Assembly (NCBI GenBank): GCA_022839625.1
Contig: JALHJL010000077.1
Coordinates: forward strand, 1 to 14,710
From: Phycisphaerales bacterium
Lineage (GTDB): Bacteria; Planctomycetota; Phycisphaerae; UBA1845; Fen-1342
Length of the DNA stretch: 14,710 bases
Direction: 5' to 3'
Below the pieces are notes generated by a model, which was not told where the DNA came from, searched no databases, and worked only from the letters and a program-made list of their open reading frames with translations. Positions 1-6,795 of the stretch are shown piece by piece; the stretch's first letter is position 1, and every line of letters begins with the position of its first letter. The position numbers and the translations under genes were made by a program.

Positions 1-189
1 ACGCCACGCAAAGCGGAGCTTTGCACTACTACGCTCCCGTGAGGGAAGGGTCAGGTGCTGTCAACGCCACGCAAAGCGGAGCTTTGCACTACTACGCTCT
101 CGTGAGGGAAGGGTCAGGTGCTGTCAACGCCACGCAAAGCGGAGCTTTGCACTACTACGCTCCCTTGAGGGGAGTGTCAGGTGCGCTCA
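1..189. repeat. Three tandem copies of a 63-bp hairpin repeat
   Basis: Copies lie at 1-63, 64-126 and 127-189, and the array may continue beyond the left window edge. Copy 2 differs from copy 1 at one base by eye; copy 3 differs at five, all in its right half. Each copy holds a perfect inverted repeat GCAAAGC-GGA-GCTTTGC (8-24, 71-87, 134-150). Read as minus-strand RNA, two further G:U pairs extend the stem to 9 bp (6-26 in copy 1); plus-strand RNA cannot make these pairs. On the minus strand the hairpin is preceded by GTAGTAG. Copy 3 has a second short hairpin, CTCCC-TTGAG-GGGAG (160-174), which is weaker in the other copies. The last TCA of copy 3 is the TGA stop of the minus-strand DinB gene. 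There are no unique spacers, so it is not CRISPR. The period is a multiple of three, which keeps a frame open across it, but I do not regard it as coding. It may act as a 3'-UTR structure or be a REP-like dispersed repeat. Confidence 0.9.
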
Positions 190-675
190 ATAGAGCGGCG
201 CCCTACCCAGCTTGCGGCGGATGGGCACGAACTGGCCGGCGTGCATGAGCCAATGGGTGCCCAGAAGCGTCAGGACGGCGGCGACGGTCGGGGCGTACTC
301 ACGCATCGACTCCGGGCCGGGCTGGTCCAGCGTGTGGTCGGGCGTGGCGTCGATCGCTGCGAGCGACGCGGCCTTCATCTTGTCCATCAGCCCCAGATAG
401 TCGGCCTTCTTGAAGAACTTCGCCGGGTCGTCGGACGCCGCCGTCTCCTTGGTATGGGCTTCGGTGAAGCCCGGCGGCAGCGGCGGCGCTTGGTGCCCGA
501 GGCCGGTCAGCATCTGGTGCTCGCCGGCGAGCAGGTGGCCGAGCTGCCAGGCGATATGGTTGGCGCCGGGCACGGTGCGGACGAACAGGTCCTTGTCGGT
601 CAGGTCGTCCAGATAGCCCCTGGTCACGAGGTGGCAGAACTCGACAAGCTGGCGGATCACTTCCTTCGCGGTCAT
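187..675 (-). CDS. DinB superfamily protein
   Basis: Predicted 162-residue cytosolic four-helix-bundle protein of the DinB/YfiT-like superfamily. Members bind a divalent metal, usually through three histidines, and include thiol-dependent transferases and many proteins of unknown role; the substrate here cannot be told. Visible family features are the first ligand His in 'WQLGHLLAGEHQ' (His47) and the C-terminal pair in 'THWLMHAGQ' (His141, His145), with a Pro-rich linker near residues 63-70. The ATG at 675 is chosen because the domain starts immediately after it (MTAKEVIRQLVEF); a purine-rich AAAAGGGAA lies just upstream. The frame stays open further upstream, but that part runs antisense to folP and looks like shadow sequence. 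The gene is transcribed away from folP across a 117-bp gap, and its stop codon coincides with the edge of the 63-bp repeats. The family call is firm; the function is unknown. Confidence 0.85.
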   Translation of the reverse strand: MTAKEVIRQLVEFCHLVTRGYLDDLTDKDLFVRTVPGANHIAWQLGHLLAGEHQMLTGLGHQAPPLPPGFTEAHTKETAASDDPAKFFKKADYLGLMDKMKAASLAAIDATPDHTLDQPGPESMREYAPTVAAVLTLLGTHWLMHAGQFVPIRRKLGRAPLY

Positions 676-792
676 GCGGATTCCCTTTTGTTTCACTGGC
701 CCATTGGCTGCACGCGGGCCGGACGGCCCGAAACCGGTTACCATGATGACCGCGGATTGGGCAATTGCAAGCGAAAAACCACGGCCGAGCGC
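676..792. other. Divergent intergenic region, dinB / folP
   Basis: These 117 bp separate the two divergent starts and should hold promoters for both. No convincing -35/-10 pair is visible on either strand. A weak -10-like TACCAT sits at 730-735 in the folP direction. There is no strong Shine-Dalgarno sequence directly before folP. Confidence 0.4.
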
Positions 793-1629
793 ATGGACAT
801 CATCGGGATCGTCAACGTCACGCGCGACTCGTTCTCCGACGGCGGCCGGTTCCTCGCGCCGGAGGCCGCCCTTTCGCACGCGCGGCAGTTGGTCGCCGAC
901 GGCGCCGCGCTGGTCGACGTCGGAGCGGAGTCCACGCATCCCGACGCGGAGAACGTGCCGCCGGAAGAGGAAATCGCGCGCTTGACGCCGGTCGTGCGGG
1001 CGCTTCACGCGGACGGCATTCGCGTCTCGGTGGACACGTATAAGCCGGCGGTCATGCGGGCCGTGCTGCAACTGGGGGCGGCGTTCATCAATGACGTAAC
1101 GGCGCTCGCCGACCCGGCCGCGGTCGCAGCCGTGCGGGATTCCGCGGCGCGGGTCATCCTCATGCACTCGACCACGACGGGCGCGCGGGCCGAGCGGCGG
1201 GACGTCAGTGCGGCTGCGATTGTCGATCGGATGGTGGCGTTCTTCGAACGGCGCGTCGCCGACCTTGAGAGGGCCGGGATCGAGCGGGGGCGCTTGATCC
1301 TTGATCCGGGGATGGGTTTCTTCCTCGGCCGCGACCCGGCTGCCAGCCTAGCCGCGCTGCGCGGGCTCGACCGTATCGCCGCGCTCGGGCTGCCGGTGTG
1401 CGTTTCGACATCGCGCAAGTCGTTCATCGGGGCCGTACTGGGCACGCCGGTGGCACCGCGTTCGGTCGAGCAACGGGGCGCCGGCACGTTGGCAACCGAG
1501 CTCTGGGCGGTACTGCACGGCGTACGTTACGTCCGGACGCACGACGTGCGGGCGCTGCGCGACGCCGCTACGATGTGGTCCGCGATGACCGCGGGCGCGA
1601 CGTGGCGTCCGAGCGAGGACCGGGCATGA
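793..1629 (+). CDS. folP: Dihydropteroate synthase
   Basis: Cytosolic TIM-barrel enzyme (278 residues, normal length) that condenses 6-hydroxymethyl-7,8-dihydropterin pyrophosphate with p-aminobenzoate to give dihydropteroate in folate synthesis; the enzyme is the sulfonamide target. Motifs in order: IVNVTRDSFSDGG (6-18), VDVGAESTHPDA (41-52), SVDTYKP (79-85), INDVTAL (99-105), LMH (123-125), LILDPGMGF (168-176), STSRKSFIG (205-213) and VRTHDV (247-252). The pterin-site residues Asp81, Asn100, Asp171, Lys209 and Arg249/His250 are therefore present. Two loop positions are unusual against the classic enzyme: Arg11 where NVTPDSF has Pro, and His49 where ESTRPG has Arg. The DPGMGFFLG segment also differs from the common DPGFGFGK. 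The ATG at 793 starts exactly at the domain; an in-frame TTG at 757 is a less likely start, and no strong ribosome site is seen. The stop overlaps the dapA start by ATGA, implying one transcript and translational coupling. Confidence 0.93.
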   Translation: MDIIGIVNVTRDSFSDGGRFLAPEAALSHARQLVADGAALVDVGAESTHPDAENVPPEEEIARLTPVVRALHADGIRVSVDTYKPAVMRAVLQLGAAFINDVTALADPAAVAAVRDSAARVILMHSTTTGARAERRDVSAAAIVDRMVAFFERRVADLERAGIERGRLILDPGMGFFLGRDPAASLAALRGLDRIAALGLPVCVSTSRKSFIGAVLGTPVAPRSVEQRGAGTLATELWAVLHGVRYVRTHDVRALRDAATMWSAMTAGATWRPSEDRA

Positions 1630-2504
1630 ACTCGTTACGTGGCACGTTGACCGCCCTCGTCACGCCGTTCCGCAACGGCGAGCTGGATGTTGCAGCGCTC
1701 GAGGCGCTCGTGCAGCGGCAATTGGAGGCCGGTGTCGATGGGCTGGTTCCGTGTGGGACGACCGGCGAGTCGCCCACGCTCTCCGAGGCCGAGCACCGGG
1801 AAGTGGTGTCGCGCGTCGTGCGGCTGGCCGGCGGGCGCGTCTCCGTCGTGGCCGGCTCGGGCACGAACTGCACGGCGCGGACGGTCGCCTTGGCGCGGTT
1901 GAACGCGGAGTGCGGCGCCGATGCGCTACTCGTCGTCGCACCCTACTACAACCGGCCGTCGCAGGAGGGCCTGTTCCGCCACTTCGCCGCCGTCGCCGCC
2001 GCCACCGACCGGCCGATCGTGCTCTACAACATCCCGGGCCGCTGCGGCGTCGAAATCTCGTTGGAGACGATCAAGCGCCTGCACGACGCACACCGGAACA
2101 TCGTCGCGGTGAAGCACGCGACCGGCAGCGTGGCGGCGGCGGCCGACCTCGTGGCGGCGTGTGACATCACCGTGCTGTCCGGCGACGATCCGCTGACGCT
2201 GCCCTTGATGAGCCTGGGCGCGGTGGGGGTCATCAGCGTCGTGTCGAACCTCGCGCCCAGGTCGGTCAAGCGATTGACCGACGCGGCGCTCCGTGGCGAT
2301 TTCGCCGCCGCGCGGGCCGAGCATGGCGTGCTCCACGCGCTGGCCAAGGCGCTGCTGTCGCTGGACACGAACCCCGTTCCGATCAAGGCGGCCCTGGCGG
2401 TGCGCGGCTGGTGCACGGACGAGGTGCGCCTGCCGCTGTGCGGGTTGTCGGAGGAGAACCGGCGGAAGCTGGTTGTGCTGCTGGGGCAGTCCGCGCTGGA
2501 CTGA
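1626..2504 (+). CDS. dapA: 4-hydroxy-tetrahydrodipicolinate synthase
   Basis: Class I aldolase-type TIM-barrel enzyme (292 residues, the usual length). It condenses pyruvate with L-aspartate semialdehyde, the first committed step toward diaminopimelate (peptidoglycan cross-link) and lysine; it acts in the cytosol, usually as a homotetramer. Visible motifs: CGTTGESPTL (43-52, Thr45/Thr46), APYYNRPSQEG (105-115), the YNIPGRCG signature (134-141, with Tyr134 and Arg139), the Schiff-base lysine Lys163 in 'AVKHATG', and LSGDDPLTLPL. All catalytic residues expected of DapA are present, which argues against the N-acetylneuraminate lyase and KDG aldolase branches. The start ATG lies inside the folP stop (ATGA), so translation is probably coupled to folP. 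The next gene downstream is convergent, making this the end of a two-gene unit. Confidence 0.95.
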   Translation: MNSLRGTLTALVTPFRNGELDVAALEALVQRQLEAGVDGLVPCGTTGESPTLSEAEHREVVSRVVRLAGGRVSVVAGSGTNCTARTVALARLNAECGADALLVVAPYYNRPSQEGLFRHFAAVAAATDRPIVLYNIPGRCGVEISLETIKRLHDAHRNIVAVKHATGSVAAAADLVAACDITVLSGDDPLTLPLMSLGAVGVISVVSNLAPRSVKRLTDAALRGDFAAARAEHGVLHALAKALLSLDTNPVPIKAALAVRGWCTDEVRLPLCGLSEENRRKLVVLLGQSALD

Positions 2505-2587
2505 CCGCCGGCCGGTCGCGAGCGGGAGTCAGGTCGGCCGGCTGCGGGCCCGGGGCCGCGCGCTCGCGCTTGGGGCTCGGACGCAGC

Positions 2588-2630
2588 GGCCGGCGCCGCA
2601 AAGGCCGGCCCGACACCGGCAAAGTGCCGG
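2588..2630. terminator. GC-rich hairpins between convergent dapA and glgP
   Basis: The 133-bp gap between the convergent stops contains a 7-bp stem GGCCGGC/GCCGGCC (2588-2594 with 2604-2610, 9-nt loop) and a 5-bp stem CCGGC/GCCGG (2616-2620 with 2626-2630). Either could end transcription in both directions, but neither is followed by a T-tract, so intrinsic termination is only a possibility. Such pairings are also easily found by chance in very GC-rich spacers. Confidence 0.35.
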
Positions 2631-2637
2631 CGCCGCA

Positions 2638-5193
2638 TCACCCCCAGACGACCAGGCCCTGGTCATACCGGTCCGCGAGGTCCTCGTGGCACGGAACCAC
2701 GCGGATCGCGTACCCGTTGCGCCCGCTGGCGCGGCAGGGAACCTGGCCCGCGAACCAGTGCTCGCCGTTCGATTCCGGCCGCAGGAAGCTCATGCGCACC
2801 GCCTGGCCGTCGGTGATCTCGTCGTCCGGCGTGAGCTGACCGTAGTAGACCTCGACCGCGACATCCTCCGGCGGAATGGAGCCGAGGTGCACGCGGGCCT
2901 GGAGCGCGAGAGAATCGCCCACCTTGAGGACCTGGCTCGGGGGCGACTGGACCTCGACGACGCGCACCTCGTGCCAGTGGCTGCGGAGCCGGTCCTTCCA
3001 GGTGGCGAGCGCGCGCGCGAGTGCAAGGTCGTCCGCCCAGACCTTCCGCATGCGGCGCATGGCGGGCAGGTACATCTGGCGGGTGTAGTCGCGCAGCATC
3101 CGATTCGTATTGAAGCGCGGCACGATGGTCCGCATGGATTCCTTGATGCGGGCGACCCACTTGCGCGGGAGGTCGTCCAGCGTGCGCTCGTAGAACAGCG
3201 GGATGATCTCGCGCTCGAGCAGGTTGTACAGCGACTCGGCTTCGATGTGGTCCTGGTACGCCAGGTCTTCGTAGACGCGCCCGTCGCCGATCGCCCAGCC
3301 GTTCTCGCCGTTGTAGGCTTCCGGCCACCAGCCGTCGAGGCAGGAAAGGTTGAGCCCGGCGTTGGCGGGCAGCTTCATGCCGCTGGTGCCGCTGGCCTCG
3401 TGCAGGCGGAGCGGATTGTTCAGCCACAGGTCCATGCCCTGGACGAGCACACGAGCCAGTGAGATGTCGTAGTTCTCCAGGAAGACGATGCGCCGCCGAA
3501 ACTCGGGCCGGGCGCAGATGACCGCGATCTGCTTGATCAGCTCCTTGCCGGCCCCATCGTTCGGATGGGCCTTGCCGGCGAACACGAACTGCACCGGCCG
3601 CTCTTTGCTGCTGACGAGCGCCGTGAGGCGCTCCAGGTTGCGGAACAGCAGCGTGGCGCGCTTGTACGGCGCAAACCGCCGGGCAAAGCCGATCGTCAAC
3701 GCCTCAGGATCCAACACTTCCTCGGCTGCCTTGATCTCCGCCGGCGGGGCCCCGCGCCCCTTGAGTTGGTCGCGCAGGCGGCGGCGCACCGCGGCGATCA
3801 TCCATTCGCGGCGGCGTACGTGGACGCGCCACAGCTCGGCGTCGGGAATCTCGTCGATCCGCCGCCAGATCGAGCTGTTTTCGTCCGCTTCCGGCCAGCC
3901 GGGCCCCAGGTACTGGTCGAGCAGGTCGGTCATGGTCGGGCTGGTCCAGGTCCGCGTATGGATGCCGTTTGTCACGTGCAGGATGGGGACCTCTTCGCGC
4001 GGAATTCCGGGCCAGTAGCCCTGCCACATGCCGCGCGCCACCTCGCCGTGGAGCTTGCTGACCCCGTTGCTGCGATACGCCATCCGCAGCGCCAGGAGCG
4101 GCATGCAGAACTCCTCTTCGGTACGGTCGGCGTGCTCGCGCCCCAGGGCGAGCAGATCGCGCATGCTGATGCCGAGCTCGTTCGCCATCCAACCGAGATG
4201 TTGTTCGATCAGCCGGGGCTCAAAGCGGTCGATCCCCGCCGGGACCGGAGTGTGCGTGGTGAAGATGTGTCCGCCAAACACGGCCTCGCGGGCCTCGCGA
4301 TAGCTGAGGTTCTGCTCCTGCATGGCCATCCGCATGCGTTCGAGGGCCAGAAAGGCCGCGTGTCCCTCGTTCATGTGGCACACGGTGGGCTGTATGCCGA
4401 CCGCGCGCAGGGCACGCAGACCGCCGATGCCCAGCAGAATCTCTTGGCGCACGCGCATGGCACGGTCGCCGCCGTACAGCCGCGCCGTGATCGCGCGCAG
4501 GTCCAACGAGTTCTCCGGCAGGTCGGCGTCGAGGAGATAGAGGCGGACGCGGCCGACCGTGGCGAGCCAGATGGCCGCGGTCAGCAGGTGCGTGCCGATG
4601 GGCACGCTGATCTTCAACTGGTTGCCCTGCGGGTCCACGACGGGCGTGGCGCACCACTGGTGCAGATCGTGCAGCGGGTAGCTCTCGAGCTGCCAGCCGT
4701 CCTCGGTGAGCTGCTGCTTGAAGTACCCCTGCCGGTACGCCAGGCCGACGGCGACCATCGGGATGCCGAGGTCGGAGGCGGACTTGAGGTGATCGCCGGC
4801 CAGCACGCCGAGTCCGCCCGAGTAAATGGGCATGCTCTCGTGCAGGCCGAACTCGGCGGAGAAGTACGCGACGGTCGCGTCCTTCTCGTTGGGATAGTGG
4901 TCGTCGAACCAGGTTCGGCTGTTGAGGTAGACGTAGAGGCTGTCCATGGCCCGGCAAAGCTGGGCGATGTAGGCGTCGTCGCGGGCGACCTCCTCGAGCC
5001 GCTCCTGGCTGACCTGCCAGAGCAGCGCCACCGGGTTGTGCCCGGTCCGCCGCCACAGGTCCACGTTCAGCCGACGAAAGAGGTCCGTCGCGGGCGGATT
5101 CCAGGTCCACCAAAGGTTGTACGCAAGTTGGCGGAGCGGTTCGAGGGCCTCCGGCAGCGACGGGATGATGACGAAGCTGCGAACGTGCTTCAT
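2638..5193 (-). CDS. glgP: Alpha-glucan (glycogen) phosphorylase, GT35
   Basis: A PLP-dependent phosphorylase of 851 residues that releases glucose-1-phosphate from the non-reducing ends of glycogen or maltodextrin in the cytosol. The N-terminus (about 1-110, 'LAYNLWWTWNPPA') matches the DUF3417 extension of the bacterial/archaeal alpha-glucan phosphorylase subfamily rather than E. coli-type GlgP. It is followed by AYFSAEFGLHES and IYSGGLGVLAGDHLK, the second Rossmann part (FARRFAPYKRATL), and the PLP signature EASGTSGMK, whose lysine is residue 607. The ATG at 5193 is preferred over an in-frame TTG at 5229 because GGAG lies 5-6 bases before it and the family domain starts right there. A -10-like GATAAT lies on the minus strand at 5270-5265, so it may also have its own promoter. 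Upstream in the same direction, 131 bp away, is a phosphohexomutase that could process its product. Confidence 0.95.
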   Translation of the reverse strand: MKHVRSFVIIPSLPEALEPLRQLAYNLWWTWNPPATDLFRRLNVDLWRRTGHNPVALLWQVSQERLEEVARDDAYIAQLCRAMDSLYVYLNSRTWFDDHYPNEKDATVAYFSAEFGLHESMPIYSGGLGVLAGDHLKSASDLGIPMVAVGLAYRQGYFKQQLTEDGWQLESYPLHDLHQWCATPVVDPQGNQLKISVPIGTHLLTAAIWLATVGRVRLYLLDADLPENSLDLRAITARLYGGDRAMRVRQEILLGIGGLRALRAVGIQPTVCHMNEGHAAFLALERMRMAMQEQNLSYREAREAVFGGHIFTTHTPVPAGIDRFEPRLIEQHLGWMANELGISMRDLLALGREHADRTEEEFCMPLLALRMAYRSNGVSKLHGEVARGMWQGYWPGIPREEVPILHVTNGIHTRTWTSPTMTDLLDQYLGPGWPEADENSSIWRRIDEIPDAELWRVHVRRREWMIAAVRRRLRDQLKGRGAPPAEIKAAEEVLDPEALTIGFARRFAPYKRATLLFRNLERLTALVSSKERPVQFVFAGKAHPNDGAGKELIKQIAVICARPEFRRRIVFLENYDISLARVLVQGMDLWLNNPLRLHEASGTSGMKLPANAGLNLSCLDGWWPEAYNGENGWAIGDGRVYEDLAYQDHIEAESLYNLLEREIIPLFYERTLDDLPRKWVARIKESMRTIVPRFNTNRMLRDYTRQMYLPAMRRMRKVWADDLALARALATWKDRLRSHWHEVRVVEVQSPPSQVLKVGDSLALQARVHLGSIPPEDVAVEVYYGQLTPDDEITDGQAVRMSFLRPESNGEHWFAGQVPCRASGRNGYAIRVVPCHEDLADRYDQGLVVWG

Positions 5194-5278
5194 GCGGTCT
5201 CCGGCGGTTGAGATTTCTTTCTCGCGCAATGGTCCTCTCCATGCGGGGCAGCGGTGCCCTGGATATTATCGGCGCTCT

Positions 5279-5304
5279 CGGGCGAGAACTCGACTCCTCG
5301 CCCG
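5279..5304 (-). terminator. 8-bp hairpin between mutase gene and glgP
   Basis: A perfect 8-bp stem (arms CGGGCGAG at 5279-5286 and CTCGCCCG at 5297-5304, 10-nt loop) lies about 20 bases after the mutase stop and 86 bases before the glgP start. There is no T-tract on the minus strand. It could be an attenuating or processing structure that sets the mutase-to-glgP expression ratio, or a weak terminator; function is inferred. Confidence 0.35.
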
Positions 5305-5324
5305 CCGCCGTTTTCGTTGGCTCC

Positions 5325-6656
5325 TCACAGGTTCGCGGCGTCCCGGACCCGTGCGACCAGGGCGGCCGCGTGGGCCTCGGTCGTGCCCTCGGCGATGATC
5401 CGTACGATCGGTTCGGTGTTCGACGCTCGCACCTGCACCCAGCCGTCCGGGACGTCGATCCGCACGCCGTCCGCCACGTTCGGCCGCTGGTCCGCAAACG
5501 CCTGCGTGACCGCTTCCACCGCGGCGTCGATCCGCTCGCGGGGTACGGCATACTTCTGCTTGATCATCGTATAGCGCGGCAACCCGGCGACCAGCTCACT
5601 GACCGTGCGGCCGGTCGTCGCCAGGAGCTGAAGCACCAGGCTCATCGCCGACAAGCTGTCGCGCACGTAGCACACGCGCGGATCGATGACCCCGCCGTTG
5701 CCCTCGCCCCCGATGACGCAGCGATTCGCCAGCATCGCCCGGGCGACGTGGGACTCGCCGACGGGCGTACGAATGACCGTGACGCCGAAACGGGCGGCCA
5801 GGTCATCGACGAGCCGCGAGGTGCTGAGGTTCGCGGCGACCGGCCCGGGCCGGCGGCCCAGCACAAACAGCGTCGCGAGCGCGAGCGTGCATTCTTCGCC
5901 GATGTATTGCCCGTTCTCATCGACGATCGCCAGCCGGTCGGCATCGGGGTCCTGGGCGAACCCGATGGCCGCGCCATGCGCACGCACGGCGGCGCACAGG
6001 TCGCCGAGGTTCTCGCGCAGCGGCTCGGGCGGGTGGGCAAACCGCCCGCTCGGCTCGGCATTCAGGTGGACCAGGTCGCATCCGAAGGCGTGCAGCAACG
6101 CCGGCGTGGAGGGGCCGCCCGCGCCGTTGACGCTGTCCAGGACCACCCGCAACCCTCGCAGCGCGCTGACATCGACTTCGCGGCAGGCGAGCACGGCCGC
6201 CACATGCCGCGCGCCAGCTTCGGAATCGTACGTATCGCTACCGCAGCGCGCCGGCGACGCCGACCGGCCGGCGGCACGGAGCTCGTTGATGCGGCCGAGC
6301 TTGGCCGGATCGGGTGCGACGCCGAGCTCGTCCAGAAACTTGACGCCGTTCCATTCGCCCGGATTGTGGCTGGCCGTAATGACGATCCCCCCGGCGTATC
6401 CGCCGTCGCGAATGGCGCGGCCGACGGTCGGGGTCATCGCCAGGCCCAGCCGCGTGATGTCGCAGCCGGCCGCCATGAGCCCCGCGGCGGCGGCCGCCTC
6501 GAACATGGGGCCGCTGGGGCGCGAGTCGCGGGCCAGCACGACGCGCCCGCCGTCGAGCGTGCACCCGTAGGCGCGCGCGAACTCCAGGGCGACCTCAGGG
6601 GTGAGGGTCTGCCCGACGATGCCGCGGACGCCCGAGATGCTGATCATCAACGACAT
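5325..6656 (-). CDS. glmM: Phosphohexomutase, GlmM-like
   Basis: An enzyme of the alpha-D-phosphohexomutase superfamily (443 residues), moving a phosphate between C6 and C1 of a sugar phosphate through a phosphoserine. Motifs: SGVRGIVGQ (8-16), ARDSRPSG (42-49), the active-site serine in ITASHNP (Ser96), the Mg-binding loop DPDADR (236-241), the sugar-recognition loop GEGNGGVI (317-324) and the phosphate-binding RASNTEP (410-416). The SGVRG start, DPDADR and EGNGG loops resemble archaeal-type phosphoglucosamine mutases (glucosamine-6-P to glucosamine-1-P for UDP-GlcNAc) more than E. coli GlmM. A phosphoglucomutase/phosphomannomutase role fits equally well given glgP immediately downstream, so the symbol is tentative. 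The ATG at 6656 is chosen because GAGG lies 8 bases upstream; the ATG three codons later lacks such spacing. Divergent from the lipoprotein gene. Confidence 0.88.
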   Translation of the reverse strand: MSLMISISGVRGIVGQTLTPEVALEFARAYGCTLDGGRVVLARDSRPSGPMFEAAAAAGLMAAGCDITRLGLAMTPTVGRAIRDGGYAGGIVITASHNPGEWNGVKFLDELGVAPDPAKLGRINELRAAGRSASPARCGSDTYDSEAGARHVAAVLACREVDVSALRGLRVVLDSVNGAGGPSTPALLHAFGCDLVHLNAEPSGRFAHPPEPLRENLGDLCAAVRAHGAAIGFAQDPDADRLAIVDENGQYIGEECTLALATLFVLGRRPGPVAANLSTSRLVDDLAARFGVTVIRTPVGESHVARAMLANRCVIGGEGNGGVIDPRVCYVRDSLSAMSLVLQLLATTGRTVSELVAGLPRYTMIKQKYAVPRERIDAAVEAVTQAFADQRPNVADGVRIDVPDGWVQVRASNTEPIVRIIAEGTTEAHAAALVARVRDAANL

Positions 6657-6795
6657 ACATCCAACCTCATGGCCGGCCCGCGGGTCTGACACATTGAGCC
6701 CGCACACGCGGGCCGCTAGACTGCCGGCGGGCCGCCGGAACGGGTGACAGTATGCCGCCCGGCGGCGCGACCGCAAGCGAACAAGGAGCACCGAA
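6657..6795. promoter_or_regulatory. Divergent promoter region with three inverted repeats
   Basis: This 139-bp spacer separates the mutase and lipoprotein starts. A candidate sigma70-type promoter for the lipoprotein gene is TTGAGC (6694-6699), 17-bp spacer, TAGACT (6717-6722), giving a leader of about 65 nt. Inside the spacer is a perfect inverted repeat GCCCGC-ACAC-GCGGGC (6698-6713), placed where an operator would block RNA polymerase. Two further near-palindromes follow at 6724-6738 (CCGGCGG-G-CCGCCGG) and 6754-6766 (GCCGCC-C-GGCGGC). High GC raises the chance rate of such repeats, so regulatory meaning is inference. Confidence 0.35.

Noticed and set aside
1..189. CRISPR array
   Set aside because: The units are directly adjacent with no unique spacers, and no cas genes are in the window.
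21..248. Open frame across the 63-bp repeats giving a 21-residue protein repeat
   Set aside because: The frame stays open only because 63 is a multiple of three. It has no ribosome site, its translation has no known features, and it runs antisense into the DinB gene end.
3565..5211. Long open frame (548 codons) on the plus strand opposite glgP
   Set aside because: It is antisense to a clear glgP gene. Its translation is rich in Arg/Ala/Val/His without domain features, as expected from the GC-rich codon pattern.
5208..6689. Long open frame (493 codons) on the plus strand opposite the mutase gene
   Set aside because: It is the antisense shadow of a well-supported phosphohexomutase; its composition is low-complexity Arg/Ala/Gly.
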